DNA from: Faecalicatena orotica | GTDB taxonomy: Bacteria > Bacillota > Clostridia > Lachnospirales > Lachnospiraceae | Length of the DNA: 64,000 nt | Assembly: GCF_003149245.1 (NCBI RefSeq) | Contig: NZ_QGDL01000006.1 | Span: 186,001-250,000, forward strand | Reading direction: 5' to 3' | Part shown: in pieces, positions 44,881-53,645 of the stretch | Numbering within the stretch: position 1 is the stretch's first letter | How the letters are laid out: each line of letters starts with the position of its first letter | The notes under the pieces: model-generated | What the model was told of the DNA's origin: nothing | Database searches by the model: none | Seen by the model: only the letters and a program-made list of their open reading frames with translations | Translations under genes and position numbers: made by a program

Positions 44881-47076
44881 ATGAAGCATCTAGTAATAGC
44901 TGAAAAACCATCTGTAGCGAGGGACATAGCACGTGTTCTCCACTGTACGAAAAAAACGAACTCTTATATAGAAGGAACGGATTATATTGTAACATGGGCG
45001 CTCGGCCACCTTGTCACGCTTGCGGACCCGGAACAATACGGCGAGCAGTATAAAACATGGAATATGGACACGCTCCCCATGCTGCCCAAAGACTGGAAGC
45101 TGGTAGTCATCAAACAGACCGGGAAGCAATATACTGCAGTCAAGGAACTGATCTACAGAAAAGACGTCTCTGATATCATTATTGCAACAGATGCCGGCCG
45201 CGAGGGTGAACTTGTTGCCCGCTGGATTCTGGACAAAGCAGGGAACAAAAAGCCACTGAAGCGTCTCTGGATTTCCTCAGTCACGGATAAAGCCATCCGT
45301 GAGGGTTTTGCGCATTTAAAGCCCGGTAAGGAATACTATAATCTCTATAAAGCCGCTGTTGCCAGAGCACAGTCTGACTGGGTTGTAGGCATCAATGCCA
45401 CCCGTGCCCTGACCTGTAAATATAATGCACAGTTATCCTGCGGACGGGTGCAGACGCCGACGCTTGCCATGATTGCGGCGCGGGAGGAAGAAATACGCAG
45501 TTTCAAACCCAAAACATTTTACGGAATGAAGGCACTGGCAAAGGGAATCAGCTTTGTATGGATCGACGCACAATCCGGTTCCCAAAGAACATTTGACCGT
45601 GACCGCATCCAGAATCTTTATAAACAGCTCAGTGGCCCGCTTCTTATCGTGGAAGTCAACAAAAAGCAGAAGAAATCCTTCTCCCCCGCCCTTTACGACC
45701 TGACCACCCTGCAGAGGGAGGCGAACCAGCATTTCGGATTTTCCGCAAAGGAAACGCTCAATATTATGCAGCGTCTCTATGAAAACCATAAGGTGCTCAC
45801 CTATCCACGTACGGATTCACGATATCTGACAAGTGACATGGTGGGAACGTTAAATGAGCGCTTAAAGGCGTGCGCTGTAGGCCCGTACGGCAGACTGGCC
45901 GGAAGACTTTCCATGAAGCCGGTCAAAGCCGACAAATCTTTCGTCGATAATGCAAAGGTATCCGACCACCACGCAATCATCCCGACAGAGCAATTCGTCC
46001 AGCTCGACCATATGACAAACGAAGAACGAAAAATATATGACATGGTCGTGAGGCGTTTCCTCGCCGTCCTTTCACCGGCCTGTGAGTATGAAGAAACCGT
46101 GATAAAAGGAACCATCGGATCGGAAACATTTACTGCGAAGGGAAATATCATAAAGCAGCACGGCTGGAGGGAGGTTTATGAATCCGGCTATGAAGATCCT
46201 GACGATGACGATGCAGAGGATTCTTTTGTGAAACAGACACTCCCTGAAGTAAAAAAGGGAGATACCCTCGATGTAACGAGCCTGACAGTGACGGAAGGCA
46301 AGACCAAACCGCCTGCATATTTTACAGAGGGCACCCTGATTAGTGCTATGGAAAATCCGGTAAAATATATGGAGCGCAAAGACAAAACACTCATCCGTAC
46401 ACTTGGGGAGACCGGAGGACTTGGAACCGTCGCCACCCGCGCTGATATTATTGAAAAGCTGTTCAACAGCTTCCTGATGGAGAAGAAGGGAAATGAGATC
46501 CATATAACGTCAAAAGGAAAACAGCTTCTGGATCTCGTACCCGCAGACCTCAAGAGCCCGGAACTTACTGCGGACTGGGAGCTTAAGCTTCAGGCGATTG
46601 CGAAAGGAAAAGTGTCCGGCCAGGATTTCATGAACGAAATCGAAGGCTATACAAAAAGGCTCATACAGGAAATCAAGACCGCCGAGGGCCGGTTCCGCCA
46701 CGATAATCTGACACGCACCAAATGCCCGGAGTGCGGTAAATACATGCTCGAAGTCAATGGAAAACACGGAAAGATGCTTGTCTGCCAGGACCGTGAATGT
46801 GGACACAGGGAAACCATTTCCAGACAAACCAATGCCCGCTGTCCCGTCTGCCACAAGAAGATGGAACTTACAGGCAAGGGGGATGGCCAGCGTTTCATCT
46901 GCTCCTGCGGGCACAAAGAAAAGCTCAGCGCTTTTCAGGAACGCCGGAGCAAAGAAGGAAAAGGTGCGAATAAGAAAGATGTGAATAACTATTTGAAAAA
47001 ACAGGCAAAAGAAGCTCAGGAACCGATTAATAATGCATTTGCGGACGCATTTTCCAAATTTGATATAAAATTTTAG
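44881..47076 (+). CDS. topB: DNA topoisomerase III
   Basis: This 731-residue type IA topoisomerase has a TOPRIM domain (VIAEKPSVARDIARVL; ATDAGREGELVARW) and the active-site tyrosine in LTYPRTDSRYL near residue 307. The C-terminal domain has Cys clusters (TKCPECGKYML, CQDRECGH, CPVCHKKME, CSCGHKE) that probably form zinc ribbons. It relaxes and decatenates DNA. Copies with this layout occur both on chromosomes and on conjugative elements; no other element genes are here, so the chromosomal type is preferred. Confidence 0.95.
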   Translation: MKHLVIAEKPSVARDIARVLHCTKKTNSYIEGTDYIVTWALGHLVTLADPEQYGEQYKTWNMDTLPMLPKDWKLVVIKQTGKQYTAVKELIYRKDVSDIIIATDAGREGELVARWILDKAGNKKPLKRLWISSVTDKAIREGFAHLKPGKEYYNLYKAAVARAQSDWVVGINATRALTCKYNAQLSCGRVQTPTLAMIAAREEEIRSFKPKTFYGMKALAKGISFVWIDAQSGSQRTFDRDRIQNLYKQLSGPLLIVEVNKKQKKSFSPALYDLTTLQREANQHFGFSAKETLNIMQRLYENHKVLTYPRTDSRYLTSDMVGTLNERLKACAVGPYGRLAGRLSMKPVKADKSFVDNAKVSDHHAIIPTEQFVQLDHMTNEERKIYDMVVRRFLAVLSPACEYEETVIKGTIGSETFTAKGNIIKQHGWREVYESGYEDPDDDDAEDSFVKQTLPEVKKGDTLDVTSLTVTEGKTKPPAYFTEGTLISAMENPVKYMERKDKTLIRTLGETGGLGTVATRADIIEKLFNSFLMEKKGNEIHITSKGKQLLDLVPADLKSPELTADWELKLQAIAKGKVSGQDFMNEIEGYTKRLIQEIKTAEGRFRHDNLTRTKCPECGKYMLEVNGKHGKMLVCQDRECGHRETISRQTNARCPVCHKKMELTGKGDGQRFICSCGHKEKLSAFQERRSKEGKGANKKDVNNYLKKQAKEAQEPINNAFADAFSKFDIKF

Positions 47077-47090
47077 TTATGGCCTTTATG

Positions 47091-47136
47091 AAAAAAATCC
47101 GCGTACGCCCTTTGCCGGCCCGTACGCGGATTTTTT
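47091..47136. terminator. Bidirectional terminator between topB and the SleB-like gene
   Basis: AAAAAAATCCGCGTACG pairs with CGTACGCGGATTTTTT across a 13-nt loop. T-runs on both strands serve both convergent genes. Confidence 0.92.
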
Positions 47137-47146
47137 GTTTATAGAA

Positions 47147-47854
47147 TTAGTGGAAGAAATGATCCCCGATCTGAATTCCCCAGTCTCCGTTTCCGAAGTA
47201 AAGGCAGTCCCCGATCGGATTCGCTCCTGCAATCGCATCTGCTGCTGCCTGCATTGCAGTGTCAGTATATCCGCCACTTGCAAGCACACTGTCCAGCCAG
47301 CCCGTCATAGCCGGTCCAAACTGTCCTGACTGATATATGACTTCAGCAACACTGTTCGGATACACACCGCTTCTCACGCGGTTCATAATAACGGCTCCAA
47401 CAGCAACCTGTCCGTCATACGGCTGGTTTCCCGCCTCACAAAAGATAATGGATGCCAGAAGCTCCTGATCCCCCGCCGCAACCGGCATGGCTGACGCCTC
47501 TGCCGCCGCAGAGAGCGCCGCTTCTTCCTCCGCCGCTCTCTGGGCCTCTTCCGCCGCCCGCTGGGCCTCCTCGGCAGCACGCTGTGCCTCCGCCGCGATT
47601 CTTTCCTGCTCTTCTTTTATCCTGCGCTGTTCCGCATCATAAGCTGTTTTTGCATCTGTTGCAGCCTTTTTCGTATCTTTCATCTCCAATGCTGGAATCC
47701 TGCCAATTGCTTCTGTATTCTCCCCTTTATCTACAGTATCAATTGTAAACGCTTCCGGCATCGAAGAAGCCGCCTGCGTTGTAAACCCGGCAGTAAACAT
47801 CGTGCATACGGTAACCGCCGACAATACCTTTATAAATTTTTTTCCCTGTAACAT
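47147..47854 (-). CDS. SleB-like cell wall hydrolase (Hydrolase_2)
   Basis: This 235-residue secreted protein has a signal peptide (about 1-28) and a Glu/Ala/Arg-rich coiled segment with three AAEEAQR repeats at about 85-115. The C-terminal cell wall hydrolase domain has the likely catalytic Glu in LASIIFCEAGNQPYDGQVAV, then AVIMNRVRSGVYPNS and GDCLYFGNGDWG. SleB/CwlJ relatives degrade spore cortex or vegetative wall. The ATG at 47854 follows AGGAGGG. There is no LysM or SH3 wall-binding domain. Confidence 0.9.
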   Translation of the reverse strand: MLQGKKFIKVLSAVTVCTMFTAGFTTQAASSMPEAFTIDTVDKGENTEAIGRIPALEMKDTKKAATDAKTAYDAEQRRIKEEQERIAAEAQRAAEEAQRAAEEAQRAAEEEAALSAAAEASAMPVAAGDQELLASIIFCEAGNQPYDGQVAVGAVIMNRVRSGVYPNSVAEVIYQSGQFGPAMTGWLDSVLASGGYTDTAMQAAADAIAGANPIGDCLYFGNGDWGIQIGDHFFH

Positions 47855-48051
47855 ATTTATACCCTCCTGATTTGTTGCAATATCTTTACGTGTTTGTAAT
47901 AAGCTTGTAATAAAATATATGCTTATCATTTCAAACTTATTACAGATATTACAAATTTGTTACAAAACGCATTCTACTACAAAAAATCGGATCTGTCAAC
48001 TTTTTTATTTCCTTTTATTCCACCCAATAAATTCCTGCGGTCCGGTACGAA

Positions 48052-48130
48052 AAAAATGAGAATATTCTGAAAATGGAGTGCAAAGGGGTCAGACCCCTTT
48101 GCACTCCATTTTCAGAATATTCTCATTTTT
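48052..48130. repeat. 79-nt perfect palindrome with a 1-nt centre (REP-like/terminator)
   Basis: Arms of 39 bp (48052-48090 and 48092-48130) are exact reverse complements around a single A. The centre contains GGGGTC-A-GACCCC flanked by AAA/TTT. The palindrome begins inside the phnX stop codon and is followed on the minus strand by a T-run, so it also works as a terminator. The GGGGTC/GACCCC core resembles REP-type repeats seen with RAYT transposases. Confidence 0.95.
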
Positions 48131-48905
48131 AGTCAATCACCAGCACTTCCAGAAGCTCACTCATATTCCGAATGACCGCATCTGCCCCTGCTTCTTTATA
48201 TGTCTTTTCCACAGTTCTAACAAGACTGTCTTTCTCGCTCTGGGGAAGTCTTTCGTATTCCTCCTGCGTGAGTCCCATTTCTGAGCTTCCTTCGATCACT
48301 CCAATAGTAAATACACCCGCATTTTTTCCTTCTTTGATGTCGGATACGGTATCCCCTACTTTTACTACATTAGCTGTGGATGTGATTCTAAGAACCTCCA
48401 TGTTTTTAAATATCATGTAAGGATAAGGCCTTCCGGCATTTCCCACAGAATTTGGTGAAAACCAGGCATCCGGCTCGTAGCCTTCCTCTTTTGCCTTTGG
48501 CACAACAACCTCCATCATTTCGTCGGTATAGCCTGTTGTTGAACCGATCTTAATGCCCTTCTCACGCAGCTTAGCCACAGTCTCCAGAACATATGGCTTT
48601 GGCTTTGCGAACTGGTCCAGAATCCCCATCAGATTTTCTTCAAAGGACTCGTACAGCCTGTCTATATCAGGCTCCCCCGGCTCCTGCCCGTATTTTTCAA
48701 TCCATTGCTCCCGGATTCTTGGCATCGCCAGCATTGTTTTAATGTGATCCCTTTTCAGCATCCCCATCGGCTTTCTTACCTCTTCCATCGTAGGTTCGAT
48801 TCCCGCTTTACGGAATACTTCCACAAAAGCCTGTACCGGCGCAAAACAACCGTAGTCTACCGTGGTGCCGGCCCAGTCAAATATGACTGCCTCAATTTTT
48901 CTGTT
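48129..48905 (-). CDS. phnX: Phosphonoacetaldehyde hydrolase
   Basis: This 258-residue HAD-family enzyme splits phosphonoacetaldehyde into acetaldehyde and phosphate, the second step of 2-aminoethylphosphonate use. The HAD motif is IFDWAGTTVDYG with the nucleophile Asp11, and the cap lysine that forms the Schiff base is Lys52 (GMLKRDHIK). VVKVGDTVSDIKEGKNAG is HAD motif IV. The ATG at 48905 follows AAGGAG. It lies 19 bp after phnW. The stop codon is part of the 79-nt palindrome. Confidence 0.96.
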   Translation of the reverse strand, partial: NRKIEAVIFDWAGTTVDYGCFAPVQAFVEVFRKAGIEPTMEEVRKPMGMLKRDHIKTMLAMPRIREQWIEKYGQEPGEPDIDRLYESFEENLMGILDQFAKPKPYVLETVAKLREKGIKIGSTTGYTDEMMEVVVPKAKEEGYEPDAWFSPNSVGNAGRPYPYMIFKNMEVLRITSTANVVKVGDTVSDIKEGKNAGVFTIGVIEGSSEMGLTQEEYERLPQSEKDSLVRTVEKTYKEAGADAVIRNMSELLEVLVID

Positions 48906-48924
48906 CATTACGTATCTCCTTGTT

Positions 48925-50022
48925 TTACTCATTATTTTCCTTTAAAAATTGTGTAAGAATTTCGATTAATTTCAAAATATCCTCTTCATAAATTTCACCG
49001 ATATTACCGATACGGAAAGTCTCGGCTTCTGTCACTTTCCCCGGATAAATGGCGTATCCGCGGTCTTTGATGTATGTATACATGTCAGTAAATGAAAATT
49101 TATGATTCTCCGGATAGAAAAATGTCGTAATGATCGGCCCCTGATGTTCTGCTTCTATATAAGGATGTATTCCCAGTTCTGCCATTTTTTCAATAAGAAG
49201 TTTGTTATTATCCGTATACCTCTTATTTCTCGCCGGAATGCCTCCCTCTTCTTCCATTTCTTTAAGTGCCTGTGAAAATGCAAGTACAACATGTGTTGGT
49301 GATGTAAATCTCCATTTTCCGTCTTTGTCCATCGTCGCCCACTGGTCATACAGATCCAGTGAAAGGCTCCTCGCCTTACCTTTACTCTCAACCAGTTTTT
49401 GTTTATTGGCGATGATGAATGAAAATCCCGGCACACCTTGAATACATTTATTCGCGCTGCTGACGATAAAATCAATTCCCCATTCCCCAACAGGGATATC
49501 CACACCGCCAAAACTACTCATTGCATCGACGATCATGGTTCTGTTTCTTTCCTTAACAACCTTTGATACAGCCTCAATATCATTGAGAATCCCAGATGTT
49601 GTTTCACTGTGAACCATAGATACATGTGTAATGTCCGGATTCTGATCAAGTATTTCCGCAATTTTCTGCGCATCCGGCACTTTATAGTATACCTCATGAT
49701 GAATCATATACGGGATTCCTGCGTGCTTCGCGATATCTTCCATCCGCTCGCCATAAGCACCGTTTGCTATGATAAGCAGCTTATCCTCATCTCCGACAAC
49801 ACTGGTCAGCACAGACTCCACACCAAAAGTACCACTTCCCTGCATCAGCACTACTGTGTAATCCTCTTCCGATACGTGCGCAAGTTCAAGCAGCTTCCTT
49901 CTAATCTCAAGTGTAATTACTTTATAATCATCATCCCAGGTACAGTGGTCAAAAAGCATCTCCTCCTTCACGGTATTTGTGGTCGTCAGCGGTCCCGGCG
50001 TCAGTAACTTATAATTCTTCAT
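48925..50022 (-). CDS. phnW: 2-Aminoethylphosphonate:pyruvate transaminase
   Basis: This 365-residue PLP enzyme transfers the amino group of 2-aminoethylphosphonate to pyruvate, giving phosphonoacetaldehyde and alanine. The PLP lysine is Lys192 (SSANKCIQGVPG), the PLP-binding Asp lies in VDAMSSFGG and LLTPGPLTTT is at the start. It is the first gene of phnW-phnX. No phosphonate transporter is encoded nearby. Confidence 0.96.
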   Translation of the reverse strand: MKNYKLLTPGPLTTTNTVKEEMLFDHCTWDDDYKVITLEIRRKLLELAHVSEEDYTVVLMQGSGTFGVESVLTSVVGDEDKLLIIANGAYGERMEDIAKHAGIPYMIHHEVYYKVPDAQKIAEILDQNPDITHVSMVHSETTSGILNDIEAVSKVVKERNRTMIVDAMSSFGGVDIPVGEWGIDFIVSSANKCIQGVPGFSFIIANKQKLVESKGKARSLSLDLYDQWATMDKDGKWRFTSPTHVVLAFSQALKEMEEEGGIPARNKRYTDNNKLLIEKMAELGIHPYIEAEHQGPIITTFFYPENHKFSFTDMYTYIKDRGYAIYPGKVTEAETFRIGNIGEIYEEDILKLIEILTQFLKENNE

Positions 50023-50085
50023 AATGTAAAAATTCTCCTCTCAATCTTTCTCCGGCCTGTAGCATCCGTTATAAATAGCATTGAA

Positions 50086-50114
50086 ATTATAGCAATATCA
50101 GTATTAAGAAACAA
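50086..50114 (-). promoter_or_regulatory. Sigma-A type promoter of phnW-phnX
   Basis: On the minus strand TTGTTT (50109-50114) and TATAAT (50086-50091) are 17 bp apart, 64 bp upstream of the phnW start. Confidence 0.65.
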
Positions 50115-50159
50115 TCAAATACAGTTCAAACTTCGGTTAAACAAATGTAAATTTACAGA

Positions 50160-50636
50160 TTATTCTCTCCGCTTCCCACTGAATTCTTCTGCTGTAATCT
50201 TAATGACTGACACAATTGATACGAGTCGTTCGTTAAATTCGAAGTCCTTTCCTGTCTGGCACTTCATTAATATGCTGAGTGCCTTGATTTTTTCTGCTGG
50301 ATCATCTATGATCTCCGCCTTTCCCTGTCCGACAATACTGGCATAGCGAAAGCCATACTGGCATGCAACTCTTCCTTCGATCAGCTCATGGTCGCAGTCC
50401 AGTTCAAAGCCTACTTTTTGATTTTTCTGAAGCAGGTCCAGTTTCTTTCCTTCCAGAGCGGCATGGAGATAGAAGATCAATTCTTTTCCCTCATATGTAT
50501 ATCCGAAGTTCATTGGAAGGAGATAGATTCCATCCTCATCATACATCGCGATTCGTATCACCTTGCATGTATCCAGTACATGCAGCATCTCCTCCCGTGT
50601 TTCTATCTCCCTGTCTCTTCTTTTCATTCGCGGCAT
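50160..50636 (-). CDS. Pyridoxamine 5'-phosphate oxidase-like flavin-binding protein (NimA-like)
   Basis: This 158-residue protein has the split-barrel fold of the pyridoxamine oxidase-like/NimA group: MRRRDREIETREEMLHVLD-type start, YLLPMNFGYTYEGKELIFYLHAA, GKKLDLLQKNQKVGFELD, and CQYGFRYASIVGQGKAEI. Members bind FMN or heme; some reduce nitroimidazoles, most have no known role. It is monocistronic, and an AAGGAGG site precedes the ATG. Confidence 0.85.
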   Translation of the reverse strand: MPRMKRRDREIETREEMLHVLDTCKVIRIAMYDEDGIYLLPMNFGYTYEGKELIFYLHAALEGKKLDLLQKNQKVGFELDCDHELIEGRVACQYGFRYASIVGQGKAEIIDDPAEKIKALSILMKCQTGKDFEFNERLVSIVSVIKITAEEFSGKRRE

Positions 50637-50773
50637 ATCTTTTGTCCTCCTTTTTAATCTTATTTCATAATATCACATCCTTGCATTCTCTTCCATTATT
50701 GTATTTTTCTTCTAAATTTATTTTCGGATTTACATGACTGCTTACTGATCGCTGTCAATCCGGAAACAATCTA

Positions 50774-50802
50774 TCGACAGCCGATATTTTTCATGATATA
50801 GT
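50774..50802 (+). promoter_or_regulatory. Predicted promoter of the MATE gene
   Basis: TCGACA (50774-50779) and TATAGT (50797-50802) are 17 bp apart. The predicted start near 50809 leaves a 126-nt leader. Confidence 0.55.
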
Positions 50803-50808
50803 AGCCAT

Positions 50809-50934
50809 ATCACATAAAATCGTTATTGTCCGTGCCCTTTCAGGACGCACAGTAACGGTGTCCGCCAAAGGTGAAATTCATAAAGGCGGATTCATCTGCA
50901 AAAGAAAAATTTTATTTAGAGTGAGGCTTTAGAA
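50809..50934 (+). promoter_or_regulatory. Structured 5' leader of the MATE gene, class unknown
   Basis: The leader holds a two-part hairpin (CGTTA/TAACG enclosing GTGC-CCT-TTC-AGG-AC-GCAC) and a second stem (TCCGCC/GGCGGA with an 18-nt loop containing AAAGGTGAAATTCATAAA). No named riboswitch class was matched by eye. A ligand-responsive leader before a MATE exporter would be reasonable, but is not shown. Confidence 0.4.
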
Positions 50935-52284
50935 ATGAGACGGGGAAATTCAAATGTAAATCAGATCACAGAAGGAGTCATCTGGAGGCAGCTTCTTCTG
51001 TTCTTTTTTCCGATTGTATTCGGAACCTTTTTCCAGCAGCTTTATAATACAATTGACACGGTTATTGTCGGACACTTTGTGGGTAAAGAAGCCCTTGCAA
51101 GTGTAGGAGGGTCTTCCACCCAGATTATCAACCTGATCGTCGGCTTTTTTACCGGGTTGTCCTCCGGCGCTTCCGTCGTGATTGCGCAGTTTTTTGGGGC
51201 ACAGGACGAACGCACCGTGCGTCAGAGCCTGCATACTGCCTATGCTTTTTCGATAGCCGGAAGTATCGTCATTAGTGTACTCGGGATCGTACTGGCTCCG
51301 TCTATGCTCGAATGGATGCATACCCCGGAAGAAATCATGGCGGACTCTACGATGTATCTGCGTATTTATTTTACCGGAATTTTATTTGTCTTCATATATA
51401 ATATGGGGTCCAGCGTCCTGCGCGCAGTCGGGGATTCCAGACATCCGCTTTATTACCTGATTTTCTGTTGTGTAATGAATATTATACTGGATACTCTGTT
51501 TGTTGTAGTATTCCACATGGGGGTTCTCGGAGTCGCGCTGGCTACTCTAATCTCTCAGGCCTGCAGCGCCGTGCTTGTCACGCGAAAGCTCATGATTTCC
51601 GACGGCATCCTGAAGCTTTTTATCCGGCAGATCCGGCTGCACAAATCCGTACTGAAGTCCCAGCTTCACATCGGGCTTCCCGCCGGTTTCCAGTCCGTAA
51701 TGTACAGCATTACAAATGTAATCATACAGGCCGCCCTGAATGACTTTGGAACAGATACTGCGGCAGCCTGGTCCGTATACGGGAAATTGGATGCTGTATT
51801 CTGGATGGTCAGCAGTGCTTTCGGAATTTCAATCACCACTTTCGTCGGGCAGAATTACGGTGCAAAAAAAATGGACCGTATCAAACGGAGCACCCGCGTC
51901 TGCCTTGGCATTGATTTTATTATGTCCGGAGTACTTGTGCTGTTCCTCATTGTGGCCCGTACCTTCCTGTTCCGCCTGTTTACGAATGATGCCGAAGTAA
52001 TCCGGATTGGCTCCGAAATGCTCCTGCTTATCACACCGTGGTATATCGTATTCGTAATCATCGAAATACTGTCAGGTTCCCTGAGGGGGATCGGTGACGT
52101 TGTAATCCCGATGATTATTACGATGTGTGGGATCTGCCTGCTGAGAGTGGTATGGATCATCGGCGCGCTCAAGATTAAACCGACCATTCCGGCCATCATT
52201 TTCAGCTATCCGGTTACATGGATTTCTACGGCAGTCCTATTTATCATCTACTATTTTTACCGAATGAAAAAATTCAAGATATGA
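50935..52284 (+). CDS. MATE-family efflux transporter
   Basis: This 449-residue protein has 12 membrane helices in two similar halves. Typical MATE segments are LLFFFPIVFGTFFQQLYNTIDTVIVG, GLSSGASVVIAQFFGA, GLPAGFQSVMYSITN and ISITTFVGQNYGAKKMDR. MATE proteins export cationic drugs or metabolites with sodium or protons. It has a weak ribosome site (GTGAGG) and a structured leader. It ends at a bidirectional terminator. Confidence 0.94.
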   Translation: MRRGNSNVNQITEGVIWRQLLLFFFPIVFGTFFQQLYNTIDTVIVGHFVGKEALASVGGSSTQIINLIVGFFTGLSSGASVVIAQFFGAQDERTVRQSLHTAYAFSIAGSIVISVLGIVLAPSMLEWMHTPEEIMADSTMYLRIYFTGILFVFIYNMGSSVLRAVGDSRHPLYYLIFCCVMNIILDTLFVVVFHMGVLGVALATLISQACSAVLVTRKLMISDGILKLFIRQIRLHKSVLKSQLHIGLPAGFQSVMYSITNVIIQAALNDFGTDTAAAWSVYGKLDAVFWMVSSAFGISITTFVGQNYGAKKMDRIKRSTRVCLGIDFIMSGVLVLFLIVARTFLFRLFTNDAEVIRIGSEMLLLITPWYIVFVIIEILSGSLRGIGDVVIPMIITMCGICLLRVVWIIGALKIKPTIPAIIFSYPVTWISTAVLFIIYYFYRMKKFKI

Positions 52285-52286
52285 AA

Positions 52287-52326
52287 TAAACACACCTCCG
52301 GCGGTTACTAGGCCGGAGGTGTGTTT
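52287..52326. terminator. Bidirectional terminator after the MATE gene
   Basis: AAACACACCTCCGGC pairs with GCCGGAGGTGTGTTT, a 15-bp stem with an 8 to 10-nt loop. Confidence 0.92.
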
Positions 52327-52355
52327 TGCTTTTCTACTGAGTCACAGGCAGATGC

Positions 52356-53006
52356 CTATTTCTTATAATATTGTCCAAATTTCAGTGCATACATCGGTCC
52401 GAACTGGGAATAGAAGGAATCCAGTTCCACATGGTATGTCTGACCGTCCATCTTAACTACCGCGGGCTTCCCCCTCGTAATGAACTCCAGCGTGATCCTG
52501 TTCTTTCTGCAGTAATCTTCTATTTCCCTGCAAAATGCATCCACACTTCTGGGGCATTCCTCTAAATCCACAACAAGGTACCGCCCTTTCACAACTTCCC
52601 CGTTTAATTCTTCCGCTATTTTCTTAAAGGAACGATAATCCACTAACCAGCAGACAAAAGCCACCGCAATGTTCACCAGTACGATATTCCGCAGAACGCC
52701 CGGTAAAACAATCGACAGTAAAACAAAAAAACCTGCAAAAATCGAAATCCAGTAAACCGCTGCTGCCCCGTTAAACCATTGACTGATTTTTCTGTTTCCC
52801 TGCCTGTTATAAAGCCAGATAAACAAATTTCCCACAAGCAGATACACAATCAATGCAGCAGGGACAAACTTAAGCATTCCTGCAATCGCAGCCGTATCCT
52901 TTGAAAAACTCAGATACACTGCCGAGCTGGCAAATAAAACCAACCCAAAAAAGCATCCATAAAGTACTTTTTCCTTTGTTTCTTCTGATATTCCATGCGC
53001 TCTCAT
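52356..53006 (-). CDS. Membrane protein paired with a LytTR regulator
   Basis: This 216-residue protein is not recognised. It has four hydrophobic segments (about 15-32, 43-65, 82-104 and 106-120), then a soluble C-terminal part of about 95 residues (GRYLVVDLEECPRSVDAFCREIEDYC; AVVKMDGQTYHVEL). It overlaps the LytTR gene by 4 bp. LytTR genes are often paired with small membrane proteins (such as DUF3021) that hold the regulator inactive; this may be a functional analogue. Confidence 0.7.
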   Translation of the reverse strand: MRAHGISEETKEKVLYGCFFGLVLFASSAVYLSFSKDTAAIAGMLKFVPAALIVYLLVGNLFIWLYNRQGNRKISQWFNGAAAVYWISIFAGFFVLLSIVLPGVLRNIVLVNIAVAFVCWLVDYRSFKKIAEELNGEVVKGRYLVVDLEECPRSVDAFCREIEDYCRKNRITLEFITRGKPAVVKMDGQTYHVELDSFYSQFGPMYALKFGQYYKK

Positions 53007-53455
53007 AACAATCCCTCCTTAATTTGTGCCCGAAGGCCTTTTAAATATTTTCTGGAAATATAAGTACTGTCACCATTCTCAAATTCCGCCATCATAATCC
53101 CGCCCGGTATGGGCTTATAGCGTTCCACCTTTGCCGTATTGAGTAGAACCGACTTCGATGCCCTCACAAATTCCACCGGCAGAATCCTTTCCAATTCATA
53201 CAGCCGCTTTCTGGTACAGTAGATTTCCCCATTCATATGGATGTACTGTACCTCCATCAGTGATTCGATATAAAAAATCTCTCTGCATTTCACCTGATGG
53301 ATCTCGTCATCCTTATAACAGGAGAGAAGCATATGTTTATAATTCTCCCGCTCTATAAAACCGGATAACCTCCTGATACTTTCATCTTCCTCATGTACCA
53401 TCAGCCTTGCGGTCTCCAGCTTCTCTTTATCTATCTTTTCTATTTCCACCTTCAT
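53003..53455 (-). CDS. LytTR-family DNA-binding protein without receiver domain
   Basis: This 150-residue regulator has a LytTR domain over its C-terminal two thirds (KCREIFYIESLMEVQYIHMNG; ILPVEFVRASKSVLLN; YISRKYLKGLRAQI). It lacks a receiver domain, so control is probably through the membrane protein encoded downstream, whose ATG overlaps its stop. The targets are unknown. Confidence 0.88.
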   Translation of the reverse strand: MKVEIEKIDKEKLETARLMVHEEDESIRRLSGFIERENYKHMLLSCYKDDEIHQVKCREIFYIESLMEVQYIHMNGEIYCTRKRLYELERILPVEFVRASKSVLLNTAKVERYKPIPGGIMMAEFENGDSTYISRKYLKGLRAQIKEGLL

Positions 53456-53592
53456 TCCATTTCCCTCCTGCCGTACCGTTTAGTAATAATGTCTTCCCTC
53501 TTTTTCTTTATCTTATCCGAGTTTTTTATAATTGTCTACTCATAAACGGCCAAAGGTCGCTGGGCATCGGTAAGAGGATATTGGACAAAAGA

Positions 53593-53632
53593 AAAGACGC
53601 TGCCCGGGCATTCCGCTCAGGACAGTGTCTTT
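53593..53632 (-). terminator. Terminator of ribU
   Basis: An imperfect stem AAAGACACTG with CAGCGTCTTT is followed by TTCTTTT on the minus strand, 14 bp after the ribU stop. Confidence 0.8.
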
Positions 53633-53645
53633 CGTATCTTCTTAT

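Noticed and set aside
44881-47076. topB considered as a marker of an integrated conjugative element
   Set aside because: The neighbours are ordinary chromosomal genes (yitT, SleB-like hydrolase, phnW-phnX) and no element genes are present.
47520-47590. GC-rich triplet-like repeats considered as a separate repeat array
   Set aside because: They encode the AAEEAQR repeats of the SleB-like protein linker and are explained by the coding sequence.
50809-50934. MATE leader considered as a guanidine, ZTP, fluoride, THF or c-di-GMP riboswitch
   Set aside because: The conserved cores of these classes could not be found; it is reported only as an unassigned structured leader.
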